From contig NZ_JBNAGF010000008.1 of NCBI RefSeq assembly GCF_049801055.1, forward strand, positions 124,001-188,000: a DNA stretch of 64,000 bases, given 5' to 3'. The notes beneath the pieces were generated by a model. That model was not told the DNA's origin. It was given only the letters and a program-made list of their open reading frames with translations, and did not search any database. Numbering within the stretch: position 1 is the first letter of the stretch; each line of letters starts with the position of its first letter. The translations under genes and the position numbers were made by a program. Shown here in pieces: positions 24,884 to 32,422 of the stretch. The stretch comes from JBNAGF01 sp049801055 (GTDB lineage Bacteria; Pseudomonadota; Alphaproteobacteria; Rhodobacterales; Rhodobacteraceae).

Positions 24884-26560
24884 ATGAGTTACAAATCGGA
24901 TATTGAGATTGCCCGCGAGGCCAACAAGAAGCCAATTCAGGAAATTGGCGCCAAACTTGGCATCGACTCCGAACACCTTCTTCCATTCGGTCACGACAAG
25001 GCCAAGGTCAGCCAAGAGTTCATCAATTCAGTCCAGGACCGCCAGAATGGCAAGCTGATCCTTGTTACGGCGATCAACCCGACGCCGGCCGGCGAAGGCA
25101 AGACCACCACTACCGTGGGACTTGGCGATGGGCTTTGCGCGATTGGCAAGAAAGCTGCGATCTGTATCCGTGAAGCTTCGCTTGGCCCGAATTTCGGTAT
25201 GAAGGGCGGAGCGGCCGGGGGCGGTTACGCACAGGTCGTTCCGATGGAGGATATGAACCTTCATTTTACCGGTGATTTTCACGCGATCACGTCGGCGCAC
25301 AATCTGCTCAGCGCCATGATCGACAATCATATCTATTGGGGCAACGAACTGGAAATCGACGAGCGGCGTGTGTCTTGGCGCCGGGTACTTGACATGAACG
25401 ACCGGGCACTGCGCGACATGGTGACGTCGCTTGGTGGTGTTGCCAACGGTTTCCCGCGCCAAACCGGGTTCGACATCACCGTTGCCTCGGAAGTCATGGC
25501 GATCCTCTGTCTTTCCCGCGATCTGGAAGATCTGCAAATGCGGTTGGGTGACATGATTGTTGCCTATCGCCGTGATCGCTCTCCGATCTATTGCCGTGAT
25601 ATTCAGGCTGATGGAGCGATGACGGTCCTGCTCAAGGATGCCATGCAGCCGAATATCGTGCAGACGCTGGAGAACAATCCCGCCTTCGTGCACGGCGGTC
25701 CATTTGCTAATATCGCGCATGGGTGCAACTCGGTGATTGCGACAACAACAGCGCTTAAGCTGGCAGATTACGTTGTCACTGAGGCCGGTTTCGGGGCTGA
25801 TCTGGGCGCCGAAAAGTTCATGAACATCAAGTGCCGCAAGGCCGGACTGGCGCCCGACTGCGTCGTTCTGGTTGCGACGATCCGTGCGATGAAGATGAAC
25901 GGCGGTGTGGCCAAGGCCGATCTGGGGGCTGAAAATGTCGATGCTGTCCGGGAAGGCTGTGCCAACCTGGGACGACATATCGGCAACCTCAAGCAGTTTG
26001 GTGTGCCCGTCGTTGTGGCGATCAACCATTTCGTCACCGATACCGATGCCGAAGTTCAGGCGGTCAAGGACTACGTTGATACACAGGGGTCCGAGGCAAT
26101 CCTTTGCACGCACTGGGCCAATGGGTCCAAGGGCACCGAGGAACTTGCGACCCGCGTGGCCGAGATCGCAGATTCCGGGGTCAGCCAGTTCGCGCCGCTC
26201 TATCGCGACGATCTCGGCCTCTTCGACAAGATCGAGCGGATCGCTACGTCGATTTATCGCGCCGAAGAGGTTCTGGCCGACAAGAAAATCCGTGATCAGC
26301 TGAAACAGTGGGAAGACGCAGGTTATGGCCATCTGCCGGTTTGTATGGCCAAGACGCAGTACTCCTTTTCGACGGACCCAAGCCTGCGCGGCGCGCCGAC
26401 CGGTCATTCGGTTCCGATCCGCGAAGTGCGTTTGTCTGCAGGAGCGGGCTTCGTAGTGGTGATCTGCGGTGAAATCATGACCATGCCGGGTTTGCCACGA
26501 ACACCGGCGGCGGAAAACATCCGCATCAACGAAGAAGGCTTGGTCGAGGGCTTGTTCTAA
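24884..26560 (+). CDS. fhs: formate-tetrahydrofolate ligase
   Basis: ATP-dependent ligase joining formate to tetrahydrofolate to give 10-formyl-THF, reversible in methyl-group oxidation. It is 558 aa, the family length. The P-loop-like TPAGEGKTTTT lies at 67-77, and the FGMKGGAAGGGYAQVVPM block and C-terminal MPGLPRTPAAENI are typical. The ATG at 24884 is preceded by AGGGAGCGCGCGAC and gives MSYKSDIEIA; a 20-residue in-frame extension upstream is Arg-rich and unlikely. With folD downstream it forms the one-carbon route that roseobacters use to oxidise methyl groups, for example from dimethylsulfoniopropionate (general clade knowledge). Confidence 0.95.
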   Translation: MSYKSDIEIAREANKKPIQEIGAKLGIDSEHLLPFGHDKAKVSQEFINSVQDRQNGKLILVTAINPTPAGEGKTTTTVGLGDGLCAIGKKAAICIREASLGPNFGMKGGAAGGGYAQVVPMEDMNLHFTGDFHAITSAHNLLSAMIDNHIYWGNELEIDERRVSWRRVLDMNDRALRDMVTSLGGVANGFPRQTGFDITVASEVMAILCLSRDLEDLQMRLGDMIVAYRRDRSPIYCRDIQADGAMTVLLKDAMQPNIVQTLENNPAFVHGGPFANIAHGCNSVIATTTALKLADYVVTEAGFGADLGAEKFMNIKCRKAGLAPDCVVLVATIRAMKMNGGVAKADLGAENVDAVREGCANLGRHIGNLKQFGVPVVVAINHFVTDTDAEVQAVKDYVDTQGSEAILCTHWANGSKGTEELATRVAEIADSGVSQFAPLYRDDLGLFDKIERIATSIYRAEEVLADKKIRDQLKQWEDAGYGHLPVCMAKTQYSFSTDPSLRGAPTGHSVPIREVRLSAGAGFVVVICGEIMTMPGLPRTPAAENIRINEEGLVEGLF

Positions 26561-26577
26561 GTCGCACGATCCGCCAT

Positions 26578-26610
26578 CCAGCAGCCTGAGACTATCAATC
26601 AGGCTGCTGG
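26578..26610 (+). other. 12-bp stem-loop between fhs and the chorismate mutase gene
   Basis: Arms CCAGCAGCCTGA (26578-26589) and TCAGGCTGCTGG (26599-26610) pair perfectly over 12 bp with a 9-base loop. No U-tract follows. The 3' arm abuts the GGAG ribosome-binding site of the next gene (26609-26612). It may be a leaky terminator, an RNA processing or stability element, or a translational control hairpin. Confidence 0.6.
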
Positions 26611-26617
26611 AGACAGG

Positions 26618-26935
26618 ATGAAGGAAACTCGAAAAAGACCGCAGGATTGTGCATCGATGGCCGAGCTTCGGGTGGAAATCGATGAACTGGATCGGGAATT
26701 GGTGAAAACGCTGGCAACGCGGGCCGGATATATCGACAGAGCCATTGAACTGAAAGTGATAGAGGGCTTGCCGGCAAACATCCCTCAGCGCGTCGAGCAG
26801 GTTGTGAGAAACGTCCGTGATCGCGCAGACAACTACGGTTTGGATCCGGATCTGGCTGAACAACTGTGGCGCAGACTGATCGATTGGTCGATTGCCAGGG
26901 AAGAACAGGTGTTGGGTTGCTGCGAAATCCCGTGA
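26618..26935 (+). CDS. chorismate mutase (AroQ class)
   Basis: A 105-aa all-helical protein of the AroQ chorismate mutase family, which turns chorismate into prephenate for phenylalanine and tyrosine synthesis. The helix-1 signature MAELRVEIDELDRELVKTLATR (about 14-35) carries the active-site Arg, and K44, Q90-like and downstream residues fit the short monofunctional type. Pyochelin-type isochorismate lyases (PchB) share this fold and cannot be fully excluded. The ATG at 26618 has GGAG 5 bases upstream; M14 is an alternative. Its place between fhs and folD links an aromatic-pathway enzyme to one-carbon genes without obvious metabolic reason. Confidence 0.85.
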   Translation: MKETRKRPQDCASMAELRVEIDELDRELVKTLATRAGYIDRAIELKVIEGLPANIPQRVEQVVRNVRDRADNYGLDPDLAEQLWRRLIDWSIAREEQVLGCCEIP

Positions 26936-27017
26936 CGGGACAGATCCTGCGCCAAAAACAGACGAAACGATGCAGGGTGCCGAGACCCGTGCAGAAATCT
27001 GAAGGAGAGGACGAGAA

Positions 27018-27920
27018 ATGAGTGCGCAGGTTATCGACGGAAAGGCATTTGCGGCCACGGTTCGGGCAAAGGTTTCAGAACAGGTGGCCAAGCTGAAGGA
27101 AGAGCAGGGGATCACCCCTGGACTGGCGGTTGTTCTTGTCGGTGAGGATCCGGCCTCACAGGTCTATGTGCGCTCCAAAGGCAAGCAGACGGTCGAAGTT
27201 GGCATGAACTCTTACGAGCACAAGCTGGATCCGGATACAGCTGAGGCGGATCTCCTGGCATTGATCGACACGCTGAACAACGACCCGGCGGTGCATGGTA
27301 TTCTGGTGCAATTGCCGTTGCCCGGGCATCTGAACGAAGATCTGGTGATCAATGCCATAGACCCGGCCAAGGATGTGGACGGGTTCCACATTTCCAACGT
27401 TGGTCTGCTGGGCACCGGCCAAAAATCGATGGTGCCCTGCACTCCGCTGGGTTGTCTCATGATGCTGCGCGACCATCATGGAAGCCTTTCTGGTCTGGAC
27501 GCCGTGGTGATCGGGCGGTCGAACATCGTGGGTAAGCCGATGGCGCAACTTCTGCTTGGCGACAGCTGCACCGTGACTATCGCCCATTCGCGTACCAAGG
27601 ATCTGCCCGAGGTGGTGCGCCGCGCGGACATTGTTGTTGCCGCAGTAGGTCGGCCGGAGATGGTTCCGGGCGAGTGGATCAAGCCTGGCGCCACTGTTAT
27701 CGATGTGGGCATCAACAGGATCGATGCACCGGAAAAAGGCGAAGGTAAGACACGCCTTGTTGGCGACGTGCATTATCCGAGCGCCGCGGAATTCGCTGGC
27801 GCGATTACCCCGGTTCCGGGTGGCGTCGGCCCCATGACGATTGCCTGTCTTCTGGCCAATACTCTTACGGCGTGTTGTCGTGCAAACGGTCTTTCTGAAC
27901 CCGAAGGGCTGACGGCCTGA
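27018..27920 (+). CDS. folD: methylenetetrahydrofolate dehydrogenase / cyclohydrolase
   Basis: Bifunctional NADP-dependent enzyme interconverting 5,10-methylene-, methenyl- and 10-formyl-THF. It is 300 aa. The catalytic Tyr and Lys lie in SQVYVRSKGK (about 49-58), the VQLPLPGHLN motif follows, DVDGFH is at about 121-126, and the Rossmann nucleotide-binding site reads VIGRSNIVGKPMA. The C-terminal TPVPGGVGPMTIA is diagnostic. The ATG at 27018 has GGAGAGGACGAGAA upstream. It comes 82 bases after the chorismate mutase gene and meets the thioesterase gene tail to tail with 8 bases between. Confidence 0.96.
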   Translation: MSAQVIDGKAFAATVRAKVSEQVAKLKEEQGITPGLAVVLVGEDPASQVYVRSKGKQTVEVGMNSYEHKLDPDTAEADLLALIDTLNNDPAVHGILVQLPLPGHLNEDLVINAIDPAKDVDGFHISNVGLLGTGQKSMVPCTPLGCLMMLRDHHGSLSGLDAVVIGRSNIVGKPMAQLLLGDSCTVTIAHSRTKDLPEVVRRADIVVAAVGRPEMVPGEWIKPGATVIDVGINRIDAPEKGEGKTRLVGDVHYPSAAEFAGAITPVPGGVGPMTIACLLANTLTACCRANGLSEPEGLTA

Positions 27921-27928
27921 CCCATAGC

Positions 27929-28336
27929 CTAGATGGGGACCGGGATCATGGTGCCTTGCAAGACTGCGACTAAGGTTTCCCGGTTGTCCTCGATGGCATA
28001 AACCTCGGCGGACACCACGATCAGCCGCCGGCCGGGTTTCAGCACCCGACCGGTCGTCCGCATCAGGTCGCCGCGACCCGGTGCCAGAAGGTTTATCTTG
28101 TTTTCCGCAGTCATCACCTCCTGATCCTCCGGCATCAGGGTCAGCGCGGAGTAACCGGCCGCTGTGTCACCCAGCGCAAAGGCCAGCGCTGCGTGCGCGA
28201 CACCTTGCTGCTGGCGGCTTCCTTCGAGGATCGGGGCGGAGATAATCACCGACCCTTCCTCTACCAGGTCGATCTTGGCGCCAAAGGTTGCCATCATGCT
28301 CTGCCGGGAGAAGCTTTCCGTAATCCTTTGTTCCAT
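27929..28336 (-). CDS. PaaI-family hotdog thioesterase
   Basis: A 135-aa single-domain hotdog thioesterase of the PaaI/YdiI type, which hydrolyses acyl- or aryl-CoA thioesters. The family's conserved block appears as QQQGVAHAALAFALGDTAAGYSA (about 40-62), where the Gly/His pair and the helix Asp position the substrate. The strand KINLLAPGRGDLMRTTGRVLKPG follows. The ATG at 28336 has GAAGGGAAACTTG upstream. The physiological substrate is unknown. It is divergent from the LytTR regulator gene across about 140 bases and convergent with folD. Confidence 0.82.
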   Translation of the reverse strand: MEQRITESFSRQSMMATFGAKIDLVEEGSVIISAPILEGSRQQQGVAHAALAFALGDTAAGYSALTLMPEDQEVMTAENKINLLAPGRGDLMRTTGRVLKPGRRLIVVSAEVYAIEDNRETLVAVLQGTMIPVPI

Positions 28337-28475
28337 CAAGTTTCCCTTCTTGAGCGTGTACCAGATTTAGATGCAGCGTTTACCAGATCGCAAAGTTTTG
28401 AGCTTTCGCTATTGGAGCCGATGCCCCGCCTGCGATAGTAAGAGAGGTGGAAGAGATTATTTTGCCTGAATTATT

Positions 28476-29219
28476 ATGCGGCAACGGTTTTTGAAGACGC
28501 GCAGCAGGAGTGTTTTTCAGGGAGCGCTGGCGGTTTGGCTGCTTTTTTCCTTGATGTTCGCCCTGGCTGGACCCTTTGGCAGCTTCGCCCTGCCATTTAC
28601 GGAGCGGCTGGTCTATTGGCTTTTGCTCCTTGGCGGAGCCGGAGTCGTGACACAAGCCAGCGGCTTTCTGGTTAACCGTACAGGGCAAAGTTGGCACCCT
28701 TTGGCTGCCGGCGCATTGTCGGTTGCGGTGATATCGCTGTTGCTATCGCCCTTTTGTTGGGGTGTTACATGGGCCATGTCCGAGCCGGGGCCTCAGGATG
28801 ATCCGTCACTGATTGGTGTGTCGCAATATGTTGTGGTGATGGCGACCGGTTTGCTGACAGCGCGGGGTTTTCTGACCGAAAGAAAATCCCCGCCCGAAAC
28901 GGCTGAACAGCCGCGTCTGCTGCGCCGCTTGCCCGCTGATTTCGTCGGACCGGTTTTGCGCCTCACTGTGCGGGACCACATGGTCGAAGTCTTTGGGCCA
29001 GAGCACGCGTCAGAAATCCGTCTGAAATTCACAGACGCGATTGCCGAAATGGAGCCGGTCGAGGGGTATTGCACCCATCGGTCCCATTGGGTTACGCGAG
29101 AAGCCATCGCCGGCATCGAGAGATCAGGTAGCAAGATCCACATTTTGCTCAGCAATGGGGATCGGATTCCGGTTAGTCGCACCTACAAACCCGGTTTGGA
29201 ACAGGCCGGTATCCTGTAA
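28476..29219 (+). CDS. membrane-anchored LytTR-family transcriptional regulator
   Basis: A 247-aa protein with about four N-terminal hydrophobic segments (roughly 15-35, 45-68, 75-98 and 108-127), then a cytosolic LytTR DNA-binding domain at about 145-245. The latter shows the family's strand pattern: LRLTVRDHMVEVF, then CTHRSHWVTREAI with the recognition-loop His and Trp, and RIPVSRTYK. Proteins with this layout act as one-component regulators; no histidine kinase gene is adjacent. The signal and target genes are unknown; autoregulation or control of a nearby gene is possible. The ATG at 28476 has a weak ribosome-binding site. It converges on pdeM with a 9-base gap. Confidence 0.82.
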   Translation: MRQRFLKTRSRSVFQGALAVWLLFSLMFALAGPFGSFALPFTERLVYWLLLLGGAGVVTQASGFLVNRTGQSWHPLAAGALSVAVISLLLSPFCWGVTWAMSEPGPQDDPSLIGVSQYVVVMATGLLTARGFLTERKSPPETAEQPRLLRRLPADFVGPVLRLTVRDHMVEVFGPEHASEIRLKFTDAIAEMEPVEGYCTHRSHWVTREAIAGIERSGSKIHILLSNGDRIPVSRTYKPGLEQAGIL

Positions 29220-29228
29220 CTGGCGCGC

Positions 29229-29894
29229 TCAGGTCCGGGGCATCGGCATGGCAAGGGGCTTTGCGCCAGTAAGAATGGCGATCGCTTCGGGGCGCATGAT
29301 GTCACTCAGTACTGCTTCGTCACTACGTAGCCCGCCTGTATAGGTCCCATAGGCCGGGAGAACCACACGATCGGGATCAGCCAGAAACGCCGGCCGGGTG
29401 ATGGATCGGGCGCGGGTTCGCAGCCTGACCTTGGGGTGGTAGTGCCCCGAAATCTCGCCGCTTGCACCGGGCTTCGCAATGTGTCGGAAGGTCAGTGGTG
29501 CAAGCGGCAGTTCTGTCAGATGGGTGCCGCCCAGATCGACAGGGCCGGGATCGTGATTGCCCTCGATCCAAACCCATCTGCGCCCGGCCTGCATCTTTGT
29601 GATCCACATTTTTTCATCATCCGGCAAGGAAAACGCGGCTTCGGTGTCGTCAAAGCTGTCGCCTAGACAAATTACTACCCGCGCATTCGTTTTCGACAGA
29701 TCAGCTGCGAGCCGGGTCAGGGTGTCCCGGGTTTCATACGGAGGCAAAGGAGCGCCTCCGCGCCGTGCGATGCGCTCGGCTTTACCCAGATGAAGATCGG
29801 ATACGCAAAGCAGCTCTTTTTCGGGCCACCATAGAGCTCCGGAACCGAGCGCGCGCAAGTCTGTTCCGGCAAGAGTGACGGAAAGTTCGTTCAT
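29229..29894 (-). CDS. pdeM: ligase-associated DNA repair phosphoesterase PdeM
   Basis: A calcineurin-like metallophosphoesterase (221 aa) of the family found with ATP-dependent ligase repair gene sets. The metal-binding motifs are in order: VSDLHLGK (D and H), LGDSFDD, the EGNHDPGP motif, and the GHYHPK pair. The ATG at 29894 is preceded by GCGAGGAACACAAC; a further in-frame ATG at 29939 overlaps the helicase stop but has a poorer ribosome-binding site. In other bacteria the set also holds a DNA ligase and an MBL-fold exonuclease; those two are not here. Its substrate in vivo is not established. Confidence 0.88.
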   Translation of the reverse strand: MNELSVTLAGTDLRALGSGALWWPEKELLCVSDLHLGKAERIARRGGAPLPPYETRDTLTRLAADLSKTNARVVICLGDSFDDTEAAFSLPDDEKMWITKMQAGRRWVWIEGNHDPGPVDLGGTHLTELPLAPLTFRHIAKPGASGEISGHYHPKVRLRTRARSITRPAFLADPDRVVLPAYGTYTGGLRSDEAVLSDIMRPEAIAILTGAKPLAMPMPRT

Positions 29895-29935
29895 GTTGTG
29901 TTCCTCGCCGATCACGGGCTTGATTGCAAGCGGCA

Positions 29936-32350
29936 TCATTCCATTGCGGCCAACCCCGAACTTTCCATCAGACGTTTGGTTTCTTCTGCGAGAAGCCGTT
30001 CCTCCGCAGCGCCCTGAACCGGAACTTTGCCGACTTCGAGAAACAGTGGCGCGGCAAGAGGCGTGACCCGCTTGAGCCTGTGGAGATCAATCCTGTTGCC
30101 AACCCGTGCGATCATCTCTTCGATCCGGCCAAAATCCACCAAACCGCGCAAAGCCTCGGTGCGCGTGATCTGCATCAATACGTGTTCCGGGTCGTATTTC
30201 AGCAAGGTGTCATAAAGAATGTCCGAGGAAAACGTCGCCTGCCTTCCGGTCTTTTTCTGCCCCGGCAGGTTGCGTTCGATCAGCCCGGCAATTGTTGCCG
30301 AAACGCGAAAGGTGCGCTTCATCACCGCGTTGCCTGCCAGCCATCCGTCCAGCCCCTGACGCAGAGCATCGATATCAAACAGGGGCGCGGCATCATTTAG
30401 CGGATCCAGCCCCCAAATCAGAGTGGCATAGTCGGTCGATACGAACCCCAACGGATGCAAACCGGTTTCTTCCATGCGTTTGGTCAGCAACAGCCCAAGC
30501 GTCTGTTGCGCATTGCGACCGGCGAAACCATAAACGCAAACATGTTCTCTCCCATCGTGTGGAAAGCTTTCAATCAGAAGCCTCCCAGATTGTGGGAGTG
30601 AGGAGACTTCGTTCTGAAGACGCAACCAATCCGCTGTATGCTCGGGAAGAGATGACCAATCCTGACGGGCGAACAGGTCGAGAATTCGCGCGCTGAGATG
30701 GGTGGATGTCGCGAATTTTGTTCCTGAGAACGTTGCGATCTTGGGATTTCGGGCCGCATCGCGGCTGACCTCGACGGTCATTTCCCGCAACCCTTCGTAT
30801 CGTACGATCCGACCGCCGATCAGGAAAGTGTCTCCCGGCGTGAGCGAGGCAGCGAAACTCTCTTCAACTTCCCCCAACGGCTTGCCGCCTCGGTTTCGTT
30901 TCATTCTGACCTTGAGAAGATCGGCATCCTGAATTGTGCCGATGTTCATGCGTATTCGCTGTGCGCTGCGGGGGTCTCTCAACTGCCATTTCCCGTCAGG
31001 TCGCTGCAACAGCCGCTGCCATCGGTCATAAGCCCGGAAGGCGTATCCGCCTGTCGCACAGAACTCCAGGCAGGCATCAAAATCCTTGCGGCTCAGGTCC
31101 ACATACGGACCGGCGCTGCGCATTTCCTCGAACAACTCGGTCGCGTCAAAAGGGCCGGCACATGCTGCAATCAGGATATGCTGGCACAGAACGTCCCGGG
31201 GGCCAGGGCCACGGGGATCACCGTCAAGCTCACGCGCCTTGACGGCTTCGAGCGCCGCCAGGCATTCAACCACCTCGAACCGGTTGGCCGGCACCAGCAG
31301 TGCCTTGGAGGGGGCATTGTAACGATGGTTGGCTCGCCCGATCCGTTGCACAAGCCGTTTGACGTTCTTTGGTGCTCCGATCTGGATCACGAGATCCACG
31401 TCGCCCCAATCAATGCCAAGGTCAAGCGACCCGGTGCAGACCACGGCGCGCAGTTGACCGCGCACCATGGCGGCTTCGACCCTCTCTCGCTGCGCCCTGT
31501 CCAAAGAGCCGTGATGAACTGCAATCGGCAAGCCTTCTTCGTTGGCAAGCCAAAGATTGTGAAAGAAAATCTCAGCCTGAGCCCTTGTATTGTGAAAAAT
31601 CAGGGTGGTCTTGTGGCGGCGGATCTGCTCGAGAACGGCGTCGATAGAATAGGCCGCCCCGCCTCCCGCCCAAGGAGGCTGTTGAGCGGTCTGCAGCATT
31701 GAAATGTCCGGATCGGGGCCGGGGTCGGCGACCAGCACATTGCAGGGATCCGGGTGCCGGGCGAGAAACCGGGCAATTGCTTCGGGGTCCTCGACCGTCG
31801 CCGACAGCCCAACGCGTCGCAGACCAGGGCAGATCGTCTGCAACCGTGCCAGCGACAACATCAACTGATCGCCCCGTTTGCTTTCGGCAAGCGCATGTAT
31901 TTCGTCCACGATCACGCGTTGCAGTCCGGAAAATGTTCGATCCGCATCCTCGTAGGATGTCAGCAGAGCAAGGCTTTCAGGAGTTGTTAGCAGGATATGA
32001 GGCGGATCGGCGCGCTGTCGTTTTTTTCGGGTGGCAGAGGTGTCGCCGGTTCGATCTTCGATCCGAATTCCGAGATCAAGTTCTTCGGCCGGAGCGCGAA
32101 GATTGCGTTTGATATCCGCCGCCAACGCCTTGAGTGGCGAAACATAAAGCGTGTGCAGGCCCTCATGTGCTCCGTCCGCCAGTTCCGCCAGCGTGGGCAG
32201 GAAACCGGCCATGGTTTTGCCGCCGCCTGTGGGCGCAATCAACAATGTCACCGGATCACCGGCGCGTTGCAGCATGTCCTTCTGGTGCGGATGCAAAGAC
32301 CAGCCCCGGTCGGAGAACCACCCAGCAATGGAGGACGGCAAAGATGTCAT
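29936..32350 (-). CDS. ligase-associated Lhr-like DEXH helicase
   Basis: Large SF2 DNA helicase (804 aa) of the Lhr family, the short bacterial 'ligase-associated' type. RecA-like domain 1 has Walker A APTGGGKT at 39-46, Walker B DEIHAL at about 154-159 and the SAT motif (GLSATVEDP). Domain 2 has the motif VI segment RLVQRIGRANHR. A winged helix and the long C-terminal Lhr-specific part (about 420-804) follow. It is directly upstream of pdeM, which points to a joint role in DNA damage repair. The ATG at 32350 is the first codon of the family's usual N-terminus. Confidence 0.9.
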   Translation of the reverse strand: MTSLPSSIAGWFSDRGWSLHPHQKDMLQRAGDPVTLLIAPTGGGKTMAGFLPTLAELADGAHEGLHTLYVSPLKALAADIKRNLRAPAEELDLGIRIEDRTGDTSATRKKRQRADPPHILLTTPESLALLTSYEDADRTFSGLQRVIVDEIHALAESKRGDQLMLSLARLQTICPGLRRVGLSATVEDPEAIARFLARHPDPCNVLVADPGPDPDISMLQTAQQPPWAGGGAAYSIDAVLEQIRRHKTTLIFHNTRAQAEIFFHNLWLANEEGLPIAVHHGSLDRAQRERVEAAMVRGQLRAVVCTGSLDLGIDWGDVDLVIQIGAPKNVKRLVQRIGRANHRYNAPSKALLVPANRFEVVECLAALEAVKARELDGDPRGPGPRDVLCQHILIAACAGPFDATELFEEMRSAGPYVDLSRKDFDACLEFCATGGYAFRAYDRWQRLLQRPDGKWQLRDPRSAQRIRMNIGTIQDADLLKVRMKRNRGGKPLGEVEESFAASLTPGDTFLIGGRIVRYEGLREMTVEVSRDAARNPKIATFSGTKFATSTHLSARILDLFARQDWSSLPEHTADWLRLQNEVSSLPQSGRLLIESFPHDGREHVCVYGFAGRNAQQTLGLLLTKRMEETGLHPLGFVSTDYATLIWGLDPLNDAAPLFDIDALRQGLDGWLAGNAVMKRTFRVSATIAGLIERNLPGQKKTGRQATFSSDILYDTLLKYDPEHVLMQITRTEALRGLVDFGRIEEMIARVGNRIDLHRLKRVTPLAAPLFLEVGKVPVQGAAEERLLAEETKRLMESSGLAAME

Positions 32351-32422
32351 CGCCCCGGTCTACAGCAATTTGCACCCGAGTGGATGGAGAAACGCGAATT
32401 TTGACTGACCTGTGGGGCCCCG

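Noticed and set aside
25028..27115. 695-codon minus-strand open frame opposite fhs, chorismate mutase and folD
   Set aside because: It is antisense to three well-identified genes, and its His/Arg-rich composition is typical of an antisense shadow of GC-rich coding DNA.
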